Part shown: positions 38,401 through 51,328 of the stretch, one piece after another | Layout of the letters: every line of letters starts with the position of its first letter | Position numbering within the stretch: the first letter of the stretch is position 1 | The notes under the pieces: model-generated | Databases searched by the model: none | What the model was told of the DNA's origin: nothing | The model's input: only the letters and a program-made list of their open reading frames with translations | NCBI GenBank assembly: GCA_025642065.1 | Contig: JAODUP010000273.1 | Span: forward strand, 1 to 64,000 | Source of the DNA: Paralvinella palmiformis | Lineage: Eukaryota > Annelida > Polychaeta > Terebellida > Alvinellidae | DNA length: 64,000 bases | Direction: 5' to 3' | Position numbers and translations under genes: made by a program

Positions 38401-39289
38401 CTGGAATGACCTGTCACCGTGTAACGCCACCTGTTAGCTTGAGTGATGGATATGTATCATTATAGATATAATCCAAAAATCTCCCAGCAAATAAACAAAG
38501 ATCAAAGAAATACAATACCGTCATGATCTGTCATGATGTCAAAATGATGCCTGGTATAATGGTTTCTGTAAAATAAACATTTCAAATATCTGATATTTTC
38601 ATATTGTATAGAAAGGATGAACCCTGAAGCTTTAAAATGTTATAATAAGTCAATATATAATATAAATAAATCGTTGTACGGGATTAGAAAGATGTCACAT
38701 ATCTTGGCCTCAAAATACCTTTGAGTACAAGGTATTTTTTTCTAAATATAATCACCCTGATAAATTATTCAAGCAATGCACTATATAACTGATAATAAGT
38801 AGCCACCGTTGCTTTGCAAATATCACTATTATAATATTAATCAAGATGCGGGAACATGATTCGTTTTCTCAGATCTAGACGAGTACACTTTCAAAAATGG
38901 TTTATGTCTTAAATATTAATATTAATAGAAACTACTTGAAAACCATTAGTACTCTATACCTCCTATTAGTGACAATTGTAGCTGTACGATTTGCACCTTG
39001 TTTTATAATTGAGTCAAAAAGTCTCTACATGAAAAACTAATGTTACTTGATTGATATGAAGCTTTGACCTCCTTGTTTCTAACCATCCACTTGTCAGCCA
39101 CACTATGTCCCACCTGTCAATGAGCATAATATATATTTATATATACGTGAGAAATTAATGGAATATCAGCTACTTGTAATATCCTTAGCTTAAAACAGTA
39201 AGGTTATCGTGAATTAAAATGTTTTCCAGTTAGCTAAAATTGGCAGTTGTCGTTCATTGTTAGATGAGGTGAGATACAGCTCAAAAGAC

Positions 39290-39292
<3 letters not shown>
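38401..39292. other. AT-rich DNA, nothing recognised
   Basis: No gene or repeat match apart from the possible partial third copy noted for the preceding segment. Confidence 0.5.

Positions 39293-39344
<52 letters not shown>
39293..39344. repeat. (TA)n microsatellite
   Basis: A TA tract with one phase slip, directly before a SINE on the plus strand. Confidence 0.95.
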
Positions 39345-39346
39345 AT

Positions 39347-39500
39347 AAGGGCCCTCCATGGTCTAGTGGTAGCGTGTTGGACCACAGATTACTACCACCA
39401 GTGTTCGAATCTCGGACTCTTCATACTTTATTATGCTTTCTCACAGAAGAAACAAGACATGATTCCTGCTACAAGTCATAACTTACTTAATAAACAAATG
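39347..39500 (+). mobile_element. Short tRNA-derived SINE
   Basis: Begins GGGCCCTCCA and carries an A-box-like TGGTCTAGTGGTAGCGT (39,359-39,375) and a B-box-like GTGTTCGAATCTCGG about 35 bp later, in the pattern of a Glu/His-type tRNA head. The 5' and 3' ends of the tRNA-like part do not pair as an acceptor stem and the anticodon arm is not regular, so a working tRNA gene is unlikely. A body of about 80 bp ends in an A-rich stretch near 39,490-39,500. Confidence 0.65.
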
Positions 39501-39642
39501 TGAATTACAGGTTTACACATTCTGTCACTATAAATATATAACTAATACTACAATAATATAAATACTATTAATTCTAATATTACCATATTAGAGACATAGG
39601 TTTGATATTGTTATTGGACTCGATATATTTTGCTTGGGGCAT

Positions 39643-39722
<80 letters not shown>

Positions 39723-40657
39723 TGTGTGTGCGTGAGTGTATTTGTGTTTGTATGCGTTTGTATGCGCGTGTGTTTGTATGCGCGTGTGCGTATGTGCATG
39801 CGTGTGCGTTCATAAATACATGCGTGCATGGGTGTGTACGTGCGTGGCAATGTTTCCTATATGTAAAAAGGAGCATGAGGCTGTACATGCATGCGCCAAA
39901 AGCACCAAGCCAGTTTAGGCGGGTCCGGAAAACGGTCCCCGATTTGGTTTTAATATAAGGTACAAATGGCTTATTCTGAAGTATGTTTTAACCATTCTCC
40001 TTGAAAATTATACAGGGGAAGAAATAAAGTAAAAGTTAAAATAAAACGCATTTATTGAGCACTACAAGTCAGTAATTTTGGGTTTATTTGTTCAGGCAAA
40101 GCTGTCACAAATGTCGCATCCTTTCTTGCTGCATCTGATTCTACGGTTTGGATTCCTTTTTGTATAACTTGCGAACAGGACAACCAAAGTTGTCCTCTGT
40201 TGGTGAAGGGTTAAATCCTAAATTGTGTGTATACCTTGTGACGGATTTCACACTTAACTTATTTTATTTCAAAATATATTTACACAGCTATCTGATTATT
40301 GTTCACAAAATAATAATATAATTTGTTCTTGTCATGCTGCTGCAATATGTATATTATGTTTAAAGAAACTACATATCCAGTTGATGTTTCAAACAAACAG
40401 TTCGAAATGTTTTCATGGTGTATAACAATTGTTCAACTCCTACAGTGATCATTGGCACAGTTAGTGTACTGGCAGCTGGCTGAGGCGAGGGCATGGCGCT
40501 TTGATAGCTTCCATTCGAAACGTTAGTCAGGGCAACTTTGATGAAGTAGAGTTTAACCGATTTAGCATATCGATGTTTTATTGCTAAAACGGAAAAGGGA
40601 GTGAACGGGACAAAAATAAGAATCAACAAGACAAATATTGTTATTTATTGCTAGACC

Positions 40658-40658
<1 letters not shown>
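39501..40658. other. GT microsatellite and unrecognised DNA
   Basis: Holds the GT tract (39,642-39,836). A minus ORF of 86 codons at 40,629-40,369 has a hydrophobic start and no known family. Its 3' neighbour is the (TAA)n run at 40,659. Confidence 0.45.
39642..39836. repeat. (TG)n microsatellite with degenerate 3' half
   Basis: About 80 bp of pure TG followed by interrupted TG/CG repeats. Cys/Val and Thr/His open frames on either strand are artefacts. Confidence 0.95.

Positions 40659-40703
<45 letters not shown>
40659..40703. repeat. (TAA)n trinucleotide repeat
   Basis: About 45 bp of pure TAA. This is the type of repeat that ends LINE family C elsewhere in the window, but no LINE sequence was seen beside it. 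Confidence 0.95.
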
Positions 40704-40706
<3 letters not shown>

Positions 40707-40844
40707 TGTTCACGAAAGATATATTAGATTTAATACTATTTGCTTTTTGCCCACTCGTCGACCAGACGCATTTGACGTTTGGGGGCCAATTGGCATCTGG
40801 ACGTCGTGGTATTGTTGATTTGTTGATGCTCTACAAAAAGTACG

Positions 40845-40846
<2 letters not shown>

Positions 40847-40917
<71 letters not shown>
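40847..40917. repeat. (CA)n-(TA)n microsatellite
   Basis: CA repeats run directly into TA repeats. Confidence 0.95.
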
Positions 40918-41122
40918 TCATTAGAGAAAATAACTCAAATTCGTTCATTCTACCTCAAACCTAGCTTACTCAAATTTCCTTTCAACTAAATGACCTCTAG
41001 GCCTTTCTATGGCACTAGAGCCTTCTAGAGCAGATAAGATTTCATATAATCATACCGATGTAGCTATACAAATTAGCATGACAAATCATCTACCTCTCAA
41101 ATTTCCCCTTTCTCTCTCCACC

Positions 41123-41192
<70 letters not shown>

Positions 41193-41879
41193 AATACTGG
41201 AAGCACCATTTATTTTAAGTTAATATCTATCGATCACAGATTCAATTAATTTACGACTATTTCATTATGCATATATACTCTAGCTTCCAAGCGCCTTTTA
41301 TCCCGTTTAGTTTAACAAGTTGATTATGCTCTGTGTTAATAAGTCTAGGAGCTTATTTAGAAACAGTATGTATGACTTTTTATTAATAGAATATTATATC
41401 CATAAATGTATATGAAGGAAACAATGGTCATTTTGATCATTATTTTGTTAATAACTGATTGAAACAAATCTAGTCATAAAAAGGACATATTTTCCAGATC
41501 GTATCATATTATATACGGATGGCAGGACTTCAAAATATATACTTGACAAAAACACTAGAATCAGTACAAGTTTCTAGAGTTAGTTATTTCAGTATAATTT
41601 TCTGTAATGCGTTATAGCTTATCATTAAGCTTGATGAGATATACACACACGCTCAAAGTGCACATATATGATACGATAGATGTATTCACCAAAAATATGC
41701 ATAATAATATTATAAAATTAAGAATACACCTGAAAATATGCTTGCCGAGGTAATACAGAGCCACTAGGGATGTCTCCCTGTGAAACATTCGTTGTCATTT
41801 TTGACAAACGACAGAGTCCCTGTGGCTGCACATGATAGGGGAAAATGTCACAAAATACCAGGGAAAGCCTACTTGATAA
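40918..41879. other. AT-rich DNA with a TA tract
   Basis: A (TA)n tract at 41,126-41,190 is the only recognised feature. Confidence 0.5.
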
Positions 41880-43610
41880 AGCTTTTTTCCACCTACTTTT
41901 TGTGCGTTAAGCCGCCTAGAGATACACCATAGTCAATATATTGGTATATCAGAGATAGTTTATTTGCTGACAATTCAAGATCAGAGTTTATATTCTGCAA
42001 CAAATTTACTAATGTAAAATAAACTGTCCCGTCATCACCAAATACGATGGCTTTAGAAAACTTGGGACATTTTGGAAGATCATTTGTATGGATTAGGAAA
42101 TGTAAGGGGCTTAGCACAGAACCCTATGAGATCGTGTGAGTTGATGACTTAGTGTCTTTATATCGAGCAAATTACTTCCTATTAATCGAGCTACGTTTGA
42201 ACCACACAAGGCCTTGGAGACGTCTAGAAATACGCCAAGGGTGTTTTTTTTCTTTTCCTCCATGGATATAATTACGTCATCTACAAATTCATGTGCATCA
42301 TGAGTGGTCGAGTGACTTAGTATAAACACGTACTGGCTTTGGTAGAAAACTGATTGAGGGTAAAATGATATAGCCGCTTATTGATATTTTTCAATTATTT
42401 TAGAGATATTTGGCAGTGGAGAAGTTGATCTGTACGTTTTTTAATTGTTCGTTGTCCTTAACTTTATAAATTGATATAACTTTTGCCGTTTTTAATCAAT
42501 CAAGAACTATGCTGGCATTGAGAGATTTATTTATCAGTATTGTTACTGCAAAAGAAAGTTTAAATTACTTTTAATGTTATTTCATTATGTCCTAAACTAT
42601 TTATCGTTTTAATGAGTCTATTAATCTTGAAATTTAATACGGTTTGTTGGAGCCAAAATTCGTACTTAATATAGATTGTTGTCCCATAAAGCATGCAGCC
42701 GAGAATTTAGAGGGAGGTCTATTATTTCCATATTTGCGCACTACTATTTATGAATTTAAAAAAAATCGTTAGCTATCGTAGATCATTATTTGGATCATTC
42801 TTAATTTTAGATGATTCTGATATTTATATTGTATCGTTTGTTCGACCTGTTTCAGAATTAATGACACCCGAAGCTTTCAGAATGTCACGTCAAAATTAAC
42901 AAATATTTCTTTATGATATATTATTTTTGATTTGCGATTAAAATCGTTATAGTTATTTCGATATTAATATAATTTTATTTTAGAGAGGATGCAATTGCTT
43001 TTCTTGGACAATTTATTAAGATTACGAGAAGATATAATAAAGCCATGTGTCATCCAATGATCTCGTATTATCCGAGATGCAGATATCGCAATAATATTTT
43101 CTCTTTCACTTCATTATTTATAATTTATAATTTAAATATGCTACATATGCATCATTTGTATTCAGTGACTGTATATATTGCCAGTTGGTATTTTATAAAG
43201 TATTTGTTGTTTTGGATGTTGCGGTGTCAGCAATATGTATTGACTTAATTACATATCATTATCGGTAGATGGTCTGAAATGTCGAGAGTAAGTATAGTAG
43301 ACTGTATAAATGAGCTGCATTTAGTCAATATATAAATATTATCAAATAGGGTTGGACTTGCATTGAGTATTCGTGTATGTTTCATTTTCGTTGGTGGAAA
43401 ACTATTTTTAATAAATGTGTTAACCAGATATTTGGTCTGTTGTGCTTTGCTTTGTATGTAATCAACGTTTTGTCTGTACCAATTATATTATCATGTTTGT
43501 AGTTATGAAGATTCGTTTTAATATTTAAATACATATATATTGAGCTGATTTCATTCAGTTTTAGTGCACGTATATTACATACACCCCTCTGCGTTACAAT
43601 TGGCATGGTG
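41880..43610 (-). mobile_element. LINE (possibly family B): endonuclease end and RT
   Basis: On the minus strand, SPTLFDNIYI (about 43,350) and DISDHL (about 43,280) are the end of an AP-like endonuclease (TLIDHIF...DISDH). In the RT, LKTAKVISIYKVKDNEQLKN (about 42,500-42,440) equals LKIAKV.PIFKSGD, followed by PNISKIIEK (42,400). Then STTHDAHEFVDDVIISMEEK and TLGVFLDVSKA (42,310-42,210) give the fingers and motif A; the usual AFD is AL-C here. Last, LHFLIHTNDLPKC and FGDDGTVYF (42,110-42,000) give motif C as GDD in place of ADD, both aspartates kept, and ANKLSL (41,960). Frameshifts and stops interrupt it, and the thumb and 3' end are absent. The endonuclease resembles that of family B, which lacks exactly this RT. 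Confidence 0.8.
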
Positions 43611-44305
43611 AACTTCAATAAAATAATTTCAAAGATGTCTGAAACATTTGATGCACGATCATTCTCAGCTAACTACTGCACGTGCATGATAAGCATCAGT
43701 GCCCCCCCCCCCCCAAATTATTAACAGAATGGTGAAGGTACCACGATTTAATAATACTATTACAAATAGTAATAACATTACAATTAGCAGTTTTATCACA
43801 AAATCACAATAATACTACAGAATAGCTGTGATATTGAAAAGTAACAGTAAACTACATAATAGTTATGTATCACGAAATGATAATGGTTCTAGGAAACCTA
43901 TCAATGATATTCCAAGGAACATGGACAACTATTATGTCTAAATATAATCTCAAAACCTCAGTAATCATCTGCTATTGTATTTTACCAATACACCGCTAGT
44001 TATTATTTATCGATATATAAGATGATCGATTGACAAAGAATACATTAAATCAAATACAAACGAGATTTCGTGAAATACAAGCAACATTCTGACGAAGGTA
44101 GGCGGGTTATTCTTTTTCTAACTGGAACGCCATCATAGCCATTAGATAATCATCTATCTTGTTATTATACATTTATTAGAGACATATGTGTCACACACAC
44201 AAATACACACACGCACATACACACACACACACACATACAAACATATACGCGCATACATACACACACGCATAGACACACACGCACAGAGGCACGCACACAT
44301 ACAGG

Positions 44306-44341
<36 letters not shown>

Positions 44342-44539
44342 AATGTAATATATTTAATACAAAGTGTTATAATCAAATAACAATCCGTTTATAACAAATG
44401 TGGATAGATATCTTGATATTAGCCAATATTATTTTTATTATAAGTTTATTAAAAAAAAATGCTTTCTAATATTCTTATATCATTCAAAAGAACGCATAAG
44501 TAAACAACAAATCTAAACATTATCATACGTTGTGAAGAC
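43611..44539. other. No gene; C13 run and CA tract
   Basis: A poly(C) run of 13 at 43,702-43,714 and a CA microsatellite at 44,192-44,340. The rest is AT-rich and unrecognised. Confidence 0.5.
44192..44340. repeat. (CA)n microsatellite, interrupted
   Basis: CA repeats with many single-base changes. Cys/Val frames on the minus strand are artefacts. Confidence 0.95.
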
Positions 44540-45480
44540 AACTAAAATTAGATGACTTGTATACTATGTCTATGACCTCATGACTTGAGTGAAATCAGGT
44601 TCCTGTTCATCCAAATACGTATGTCAACAACACAAGCTTCAATTGAAGATTAAATATTATCCCATTTTAAATATGGCCATTTTAAATTATGTGTTCTTGA
44701 ATATCAAACTGAGTTATGTAGGCAAGTTACGACTTTACCTAGCTTAAGGTCTTTTTCTTGAGGTCGAGGCACACCTCTAAACCTTTCAACATTAACAGCA
44801 TAATTAGTATAGTCATAGATCCTTCATCAAGAGTCTGAATAAAGTCACTGTAAATGTTCAAAACAGCAGATTCTATTGAATGACCAATAAGCCGAAGTAT
44901 AACTGTCATGGAGGTCACTGTACTCTAAGTGCTTAATAAATTTGCCCGAAGGTAGTCACCAGAGGCAAAATGCCGACGATGTATGTTTGCGTTACATCCC
45001 ATCAAATTCCTTGTTTATTTGAAGTTTATTTCTATCATTTCCACGTACGTCGATCTTTATAGAATAGAAGAACTTCTCGAATAGTAGTGTGTTCATTTGT
45101 ATACAGAGAACTATGTATATATCAAAGTGCACCATTAAGGAGGTTCGGCGCCAGGTTCTTTCTGTTTTCCGAGATCCAAGCTTATCGTTGTACCAAGACA
45201 TTTCCCGTCTCGACGTGATGAGTGTTGAACGAGATGGTGGATGGTGATTAATGATACTTTAGACACTTTCGTTATAGGTTTCTACCAGTTCATCAACGAA
45301 TCCCTTACATTCACTCAGGTATTGATGCCGAATCTATAATTAACTCTATAAGTCAGCAACTTAAAATAACAATACCTAAGACATATCGTGATTTCAACAA
45401 AGCCAAGAAGTCTCACTACAAAGGCCGACACAGATCCACCAGTGTGGGGAATTATAATCAACTTCACACCCTTCTTTAGT
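44540..45480 (-). mobile_element. LINE family A copy with deleted RT core
   Basis: Minus-strand ORF2 fragment. It reads YLSECKGFVDELVETYNES (about 45,330-45,275), then SINHH (45,255) and SWYNDKLGS (45,195; PWYSDKLRS in the 59.7 kb copy), then RTWRR and MVHFDIY. Farther along SIESAVLNIYSDFIQTLDEG (about 44,870-44,810) is the RT finger motif HSTETALL...LDEG. Later SSIEACVVDIRIWMNRNL (about 44,645-44,590) matches SSSIEAYFAHISTWMNSN of the 60.6 kb copy. The RT palm with motifs A to C is lost between the last two blocks. Stops are frequent. Confidence 0.8.
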
Positions 45481-46984
45481 ACGATATGAAACCATTTTAT
45501 GACGGAGACCATGCTTCTTAAGTACATATCGAAGCTTCAATGGGATTATTCCGTCCCCGAAATTGATGGACCCATATGAAGCATGTAATTTCAACATCAG
45601 TAATATCCTAGATAAGCTTGATGTTTATACTTAGTATTCGGGTTCGGAGTGGTTCATTCCAGCTTCGAGAAGGACCTACGCATCCCACTCTTAATGGGCC
45701 CGAATACATATATACCACGTCATTATAAACTAGTTACGATGTTTGTGAATGTATTATGTAATGTCTTGAACTGTACACTCTTGGTGTTGTTGGTTTCCAC
45801 GAATTCAGTGAGCTCTAATTTGGTTTTATCCCCGATCAGAAACCGAGCGATGGGGATATTAGACTTTGCCAGATGTGAATCTGGCGTTTATGTATGTCGT
45901 TTTTGAAGCGTAAATCCAATAACGAACCCAGTCTAGTTTCTCGAAGCCATTAACACCCGGCAAGACTACCGCTGGGAGATACTTGTATAATGATGCGGAA
46001 TGTTGTTCATACAGGTTAAATGGAGTGATAAACTAGATCAAAGACTGCAAGGGTACTAGATAAAGGGGATTGTCGTATTCCTGTCTTTTAGCTTATTTTA
46101 TTGTGATCTGGTTTAGGAGTAATGCAATGAGGCGTACGAATTTGAGCCTCGTCCTTTGTTGACTATTGATGAGGATGTTCTATTAGAAACTGACAATATT
46201 AAATATATTGCTGCTCAAATATCACATTGAGTGAATTAATAAATGGATTTAGTGAATGAACGTATTCTCAATACGCTCAAACATATATACAACGTTAGTT
46301 AAGAATATTTAACTTAGAATTTAGTGAGTAAATAATATAGCATATTAGAGAGTTAGTCTAGCTATTGCTGGTTTCCCATTATCCCTAAATAACAACTGAT
46401 TTAGCCTCGAGTCCACGAAAGACAGATTCATCCGAGACAAAATTAAATACCAGGCATAAAGGATCAACCATAATACATGGATAATACATTAAAGAAAGGA
46501 TTACTATTTGATTATTGGAGAGAAGTATAAGACAGGTTAATACATTTGTATTAAATTATCTAGTTCAAATACTACATCGTTAATCATAATTATTAATAAT
46601 GATTATCGTTAGAAATCATAGGAAAATAGCTCCAGGATTTCTGTAGTCGCACGATACAGGTCTTGAATAATTATTAATAAAGACAAGTTTCGTCCAAACC
46701 TTTAATTGGAATCTAGAGATGGGAGTTATTACACAATCTATTTCATATAATTGGAAAGGCGTACATTGGGAGGGTCCTAGGACATAGTGCCATTGTCATC
46801 AAATCAATAGTTTTAAATCTATCCTTAATACGTATCTGTTTTATATTGGATATTCTGTAATTATGTAATGTCTATATATATATTTTAACAGTTCATATAG
46901 TCATTTGAATTTAGTTCAGTCACTTTTTATGTAAAACAGCTCCTGAACAAAACAGTTGAATGTGGTGCTATGTAATATAAAATT
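45481..46984. other. No recognised gene; may hold decayed LINE
   Basis: Overlapping open frames on both strands (45,394-45,597 minus; 45,649-45,906 plus) were examined. They contain no motif I can name. Position suggests an eroded LINE A endonuclease upstream of the fragment above, but I could not align it. Confidence 0.4.
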
Positions 46985-48060
46985 ATAAAGTATTATTATG
47001 TTTAGTAGTAGTAGTATTAGGATTAGTATTAGTATTATTATAAACTGTGGCTGGTACCTAATCGCATATGATAAATCAAGCCGTCTTGACAATCTTGAAT
47101 TGGGTATAGTGTGGTTGAACATTAAACTATTCAACCATGAATTTTGTAGATTGTTCGATAAATAGTCAAAACCAAATAGACTAGATTGGTGTTCGATCAA
47201 GTGAGGTAGTTTTAATATACCACTAGCTTTAAATAAAGTATATGTATCACTATTGATTTGTGCTCTATTACTACACGAAGCACGTTTCTACAGTATCATG
47301 GTGGGGTGTAAGAGTGATTTATTGCCAATGCCCACGCAAGAAAGCCATAAAAGAAATGCATATCCATTAACGAAATGCGAAATGTGAAAAAGGTGTTGCG
47401 CTTGTTTTAATCCAAATAGAGATCTGGTTGCATGATAGATATGATATTTCCATGTTAAACATTCATCTACGAATAGTCCAGAAACTTTAGCTGACTTTAT
47501 ATTTACAATTGGGTCCATATCTGAGTGATTCTGAGCTGTTTATATATATTTTGAGCACATTTAGATCATATCTCTTATGCTTAGATCTAATAAGAGGATA
47601 GTTTATTTCATTGGCATTCACAGATAGTTTGTTGATACAAAACAAATCAAATAAGTGTGTTTGTAGGTTTACCTCCGACTATTATTTACTTGGGTTGGAA
47701 TTAAACACGTATACGGTTGTGTTATCAGCACATGACTGAATGTTCCCGTCACGTGTGTTGTCTACGCCATTAACACAAATCAGACGCAGCAATTGTCCAA
47801 GAATGGAACCTTGTCTTAGGCGATATATAACAGACCTTAATGTTGGATTGTGTTGGTCAAGCTGAAGAAAATGAGTTATGTTGAAAAAACAACTCTAAAC
47901 CATGAATTAACAATTCCAAGTAGGCCATGATAATTTAATTTCATGACTGATTACTTAAATAACTTTTGAACGGTCACACAGAACGGCCAAAGTGTATTCA
48001 GGGTCTGGCCTATTGCAAAAGATAAATGATAGTGTGCCCAGTTGAATACATAGATCGAAA
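46985..48060 (-). mobile_element. LINE reverse transcriptase fragment, distinct family
   Basis: Minus strand: LAVLCDRSKVI (about 47,995; consensus LALFCDLSKAF, motif A region), RQGSILG (47,820; motif B), CADNTTVYVFNS (47,730; motif C ADD changed to ADN), NKLSVNANEINYPLIRS (47,635-47,590) and KSAKVSGLFVDECLTWKYH (47,495-47,440; consensus KFLGL.ID..LTW..HI). The wording CDLSKAF and the thumb form suggest a jockey/RTE-like clade, not L2. The 3' end (47,200-46,985) is poorly defined and leads to an ATT/GTA-type microsatellite at about 46,990-47,040. Motif C damage and stops mean it is inactive. Confidence 0.75.
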
Positions 48061-48249
48061 GCTATTGTGATACTTGAATATAATATCGCTACTATTTGAA
48101 AAAGAAAACAAAATTGTGGTACATTAATTGTTCAATATTTGTTTTAAAGTTGGAAGTATAGTTCTGGGTCTATAATTTTTAATTAGTTCTGATCAGCCAA
48201 TTAATGGATTAGGGCAATCTTTTCAGGGCAGTTTTCATTTCTTGGAGCA

Positions 48250-48720
48250 CAATACCCACTGGGATGCCGAATAACCCGGACCATAATCCGGGTGGTACGG
48301 GGCTTGAACCGTAGCGATGCCGGGGTGGTCCGCGATCATCCTGGACGATCCTGGATAAACCGGGACAGTCCGGGCGTCGTCCCGGCAGTTTTAAACATGC
48401 CTACAACTGCCGGGGTGGTCCGTAACGGTCCTGGAGACGTACGCTTCATCCTGGGTGATACGTAGTGCCACCGTAGTGATACTGTATTGTCGCCGGGACA
48501 CTCCGTGGTGTCACCGAGAGCGTCCTGGCTGATCCTTGGTCGTCGGGAGTAATGTATTGACCACGGATAAACACGGTGACACTACTGTTCATAACGGTGT
48601 CTTTACGGCGCTACTACGGTTCTAACACGGACTAGGAGTATCACGAATCATCACGGTGCTAACACGGTGCCACTATGGTGGTCCACGGAGGCGTCAAAGA
48701 TGTAAGCGAATAACCAAGGT
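48250..48720. repeat. GC-rich left-end repeats of Harbinger-like element
   Basis: Degenerate copies of 'ccggggtggtccg' (about 48,320 and 48,409), 'cctggacgatcctgg', and short words with 'cggtg' or 'ccgtagtg' fill this stretch. They would serve as subterminal transposase-binding sites if the analogy with other Harbinger elements holds. Confidence 0.65.
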
Positions 48721-48808
48721 TCGTCCCGGACCAAAGAGAAAAAACATGTAAATAGGCATATGTTTCGGCTCTAAATCACTTCTTTTCTTCTAAATCGTAT
48801 GAATCAAC

Positions 48809-49767
48809 ATGGCTGAAGAGCTGACCCGATTGAACCAACTCCGATTGATGATGACCTTGCAGCTGGAGTTGAACCAACAGCAGACGAGGAACATAATTCT
48901 GATTACTAATGAGCTTCATCAAGAACGAAGAAGAAAGAAACAGCGTGATGATGCTGAGAAATTATATGGAAAGAAAAAAAGAAAAATGTTGGGTCCGAAA
49001 ATGGTTACCAAGAAGACCAGAACTTCCGTAACTTCCTTCGGATCGATTACGAGTTATACCAAGAAATTCTACAACGCATAGAGGGTCGAATCACCAAACA
49101 AGACGCTTCATACAGAAAGTCTTTATCACCAGGCTTGAAGTTGGCAATTACGCTGCGTTACCTTTCTGTAGGCGACAGCTACCATTCCCTGATGTATGGT
49201 TTCCGGGTAGCCCACAACACCATTTCCAAGTTTATGCGTGAAGTTTGTGAAGCCATTATTGCTGAATTTGCAGAGGAGCTCATCCCCTGTCCTATTACAA
49301 CCGACGAATGGAAGGACATTGCTAAACGGTTCTCTGACATATCATAATTTCACCATTGTCTCTGTGCTCTGGACGGTAAACATATCGCCATTAAATGCCC
49401 CAAGGGAGGAGGATCATTGTACTATAACTACAAAGGGTTCCATAGATAAGGGGGTCCTCCATTTTCCACCGGCTGATCCGCTTCCAGATGATGGCACAGA
49501 AATGCCGTATTTCAAAACTGCAGACGACGCTTTTGGCTGATGAAACCATTCTCGCCTAGGCAGATGGATAACACCCAGAGGATATTCAACTACAGGCTGT
49601 CGAGGGCTCGTCGCATTGTCGAAAACGCATTCGTCATACTAGTCCATTGTTTCCATTGTCTATTGACAACCATGCAACAGGAACCGGATACTTTGTCGTC
49701 CACTGTCTTGACGTGCGTGTGTCTACACAACCTCACGGAGAAAGAGATCGCAGAAACAGCATTGTAG
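48809..49767 (+). pseudogene. Harbinger transposase (DDE_Tnp_4 type), broken
   Basis: Would cut and paste the element at TWA targets. An N-terminal open frame starts MAEELTRLNQLR and is Gln/Lys/Arg-rich. After a deletion and frameshift near 49,000 the next frame (49,003-49,450) gives FRNFLRIDYELY, LKLAITLRYLSVGDSYHSLM (49,138-49,197), FRVAHNTISKFM, EWKDIAKRF, a stop at 49,345-49,347, then FHHCLCALDGKHIAIKCP with the first catalytic aspartate in DGKH and YYNYKGFH (49,423-49,446). About 60 residues that should carry the second aspartate are deleted. The next frames give PPADPLPDD, PYFKTADDAFG, MKPFSPRQM, then IFNYRLSRARRIVENAF (49,573-49,632) with the catalytic glutamate in VEN, and CVCLHNLTE near the end. 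The order and motifs are unmistakable; activity is impossible. Confidence 0.9.
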
Positions 49768-50467
49768 GGATGCAGATGAAGAGGGCTCCAATCACAACGT
49801 CATTCCAGGAGCCTGGCGCAATGTCACCCCTCTCCTGGACGGTCAGTCGGACTTCACTAACAACACAATAACAACCGCGGCCAAAAAACAAAAAGTGTAT
49901 CTCTCTGCTTATTACAACCCCGAAGCAGGATCAGTACCTTATCAGAATGATGTGATTTAAAAATTACTTATGAACTTTATGAATGTGGAATATTAATTGC
50001 ATCTTCTGTTCATGTGTGTCTTCACTTTCAATATACGTTATAATTATAGGAAAAAAACATGTATCAACATAACAAAATAATTTGTTCCAAACCTGTTTCT
50101 ATTATGTTATTTTATTTCTTTTCAAGAAAAGATTTGTTAATAACATTATTTCCTGTAATTACATTTTAATTTCTTGCAAACATATTTAATAACATAGTCA
50201 ACACTTTTTTTAAACTACTTGAAAACCTTTTTTCTTCGGTGCTTTCTCAAAGATGTTTTATCCTCGGTACAAGAACTGTAATTTTTGTGAAAAAAACCTC
50301 AACAGCTTTGTTATATTTGCAACTATGTTTTATATCACACAATATGAACGACATTAATTATTTATTGCGACAATAAAAACAAACATAAATGAAAGTAATA
50401 ACCAATTTCTTAGAGTTGTTTTATCATATGTCATAACAGTTCATTAATCACAGTTCATACGAGGTTA

Positions 50468-51328
50468 TTAGATCCACCACCATCTCCCCTCATGGTAGGA
50501 ACCACCAGCAGCAGGCGAATATGTTGTCATCAGCAGTGAGCAATCAGAAAGGTTCGGGAAAGAGTAACCCGATATGTTTGGTGTACTGGCCGGTCTTGTA
50601 GGTTGCGCGAACTGCTGGCCTGCAATGGGAGCAATGTTATCCCGTGTATCAGACGGTGCCGTTATCGGAAACTACTGCTGCTGGTGCATTTGCGGTCCCG
50701 GTGGAGGAGGCAACACACTAGCGAAACATCTATGAGGCCCAGCACGAGATCAAACGTGGACTTGTAAAATTTAGGAAGAAGACGTGGGTCAACCTGCTTC
50801 CCCGTAGCCCCCATCCAAGCCCCTCAGAGAACTGCTCCTGTGACAGCAGTTTGGTGATCTACCCGGGTATTTCTGCAGACTGATTCTGCTGCGTCTCGAG
50901 AGTGGTGATAATATCTCCAGCATCATTTTCGTCGTCGCTCCTGCAGACTTCTTTCGGAACGACCTCTGGTGAATTCTTCGCGGATTGACAGGGTTGATCA
51001 GTGGTTTGGCTTGGGGCTGACTGGAAGGCTCTTACTCCATCTCCAGTCCCGATCCCGACGTACTTCTACTCCTGGCCGTGATTATGGTGGCACAGGTTGG
51101 GATTTCAACTGAATAAGAAAAGAAAACACAATAAGTAAGTTATCTTAATTAAATATAAATGTACATATCAGTCATTACAAAATATATTTCAATAAAATGT
51201 GAATCGTCTACATTGAAACTGATATATATCAATACTTACACTAATGGCTCTACGGCCTGTACTGAAGGCTTCTTCTTCTTTGAGCGGGTCGTCACTAAAT
51301 GTTTTTTCTTCGAAGATTTTGGAGGCAT
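50468..51328 (-). pseudogene. Harbinger accessory protein gene, two exons
   Basis: The second gene of the element, converging on the transposase. Exon 1 (51,328-51,240) starts MPPKSSKKKHLVTTRSKKKK, a basic likely nuclear-localisation stretch. A donor GTAAGTATT begins at 51,239 and a pyrimidine-rich acceptor ending CAG at 51,109 closes a 131-bp intron. Exon 2 continues VEIPTCATIITARSRS, then one frameshift later an acidic stretch (SDDENDAGDIITTLETQQ near 50,930-50,880). After an in-frame stop comes a Pro/Gln-rich tail (PPPPGPQMHQQQ near 50,700; GYSFPNLSDCSLL near 50,560). The likely end is the TAA at 50,468-50,470. Known partners in this family are Myb/SANT or MADF-BESS proteins that carry the transposase to the nucleus; no such domain can be proven here, perhaps because the middle is deleted. 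Confidence 0.65.

Noticed and set aside
39347..39425. Possible functional tRNA
   Set aside because: A- and B-box motifs are present but the 5' and 3' ends do not form an acceptor stem and the anticodon arm is irregular; better explained as a SINE head.
39580..39958. Overlapping Cys/Val and Thr/His ORFs on both strands
   Set aside because: Products of the TG microsatellite.
40369..40629. Minus ORF of 86 codons with hydrophobic start
   Set aside because: No family match or conserved context.
48245..48300. Candidate terminal inverted repeat of the Harbinger-like element
   Set aside because: Comparing left end with the reverse complement of the right end by eye gave only 4-6 bp matches, no better than chance.
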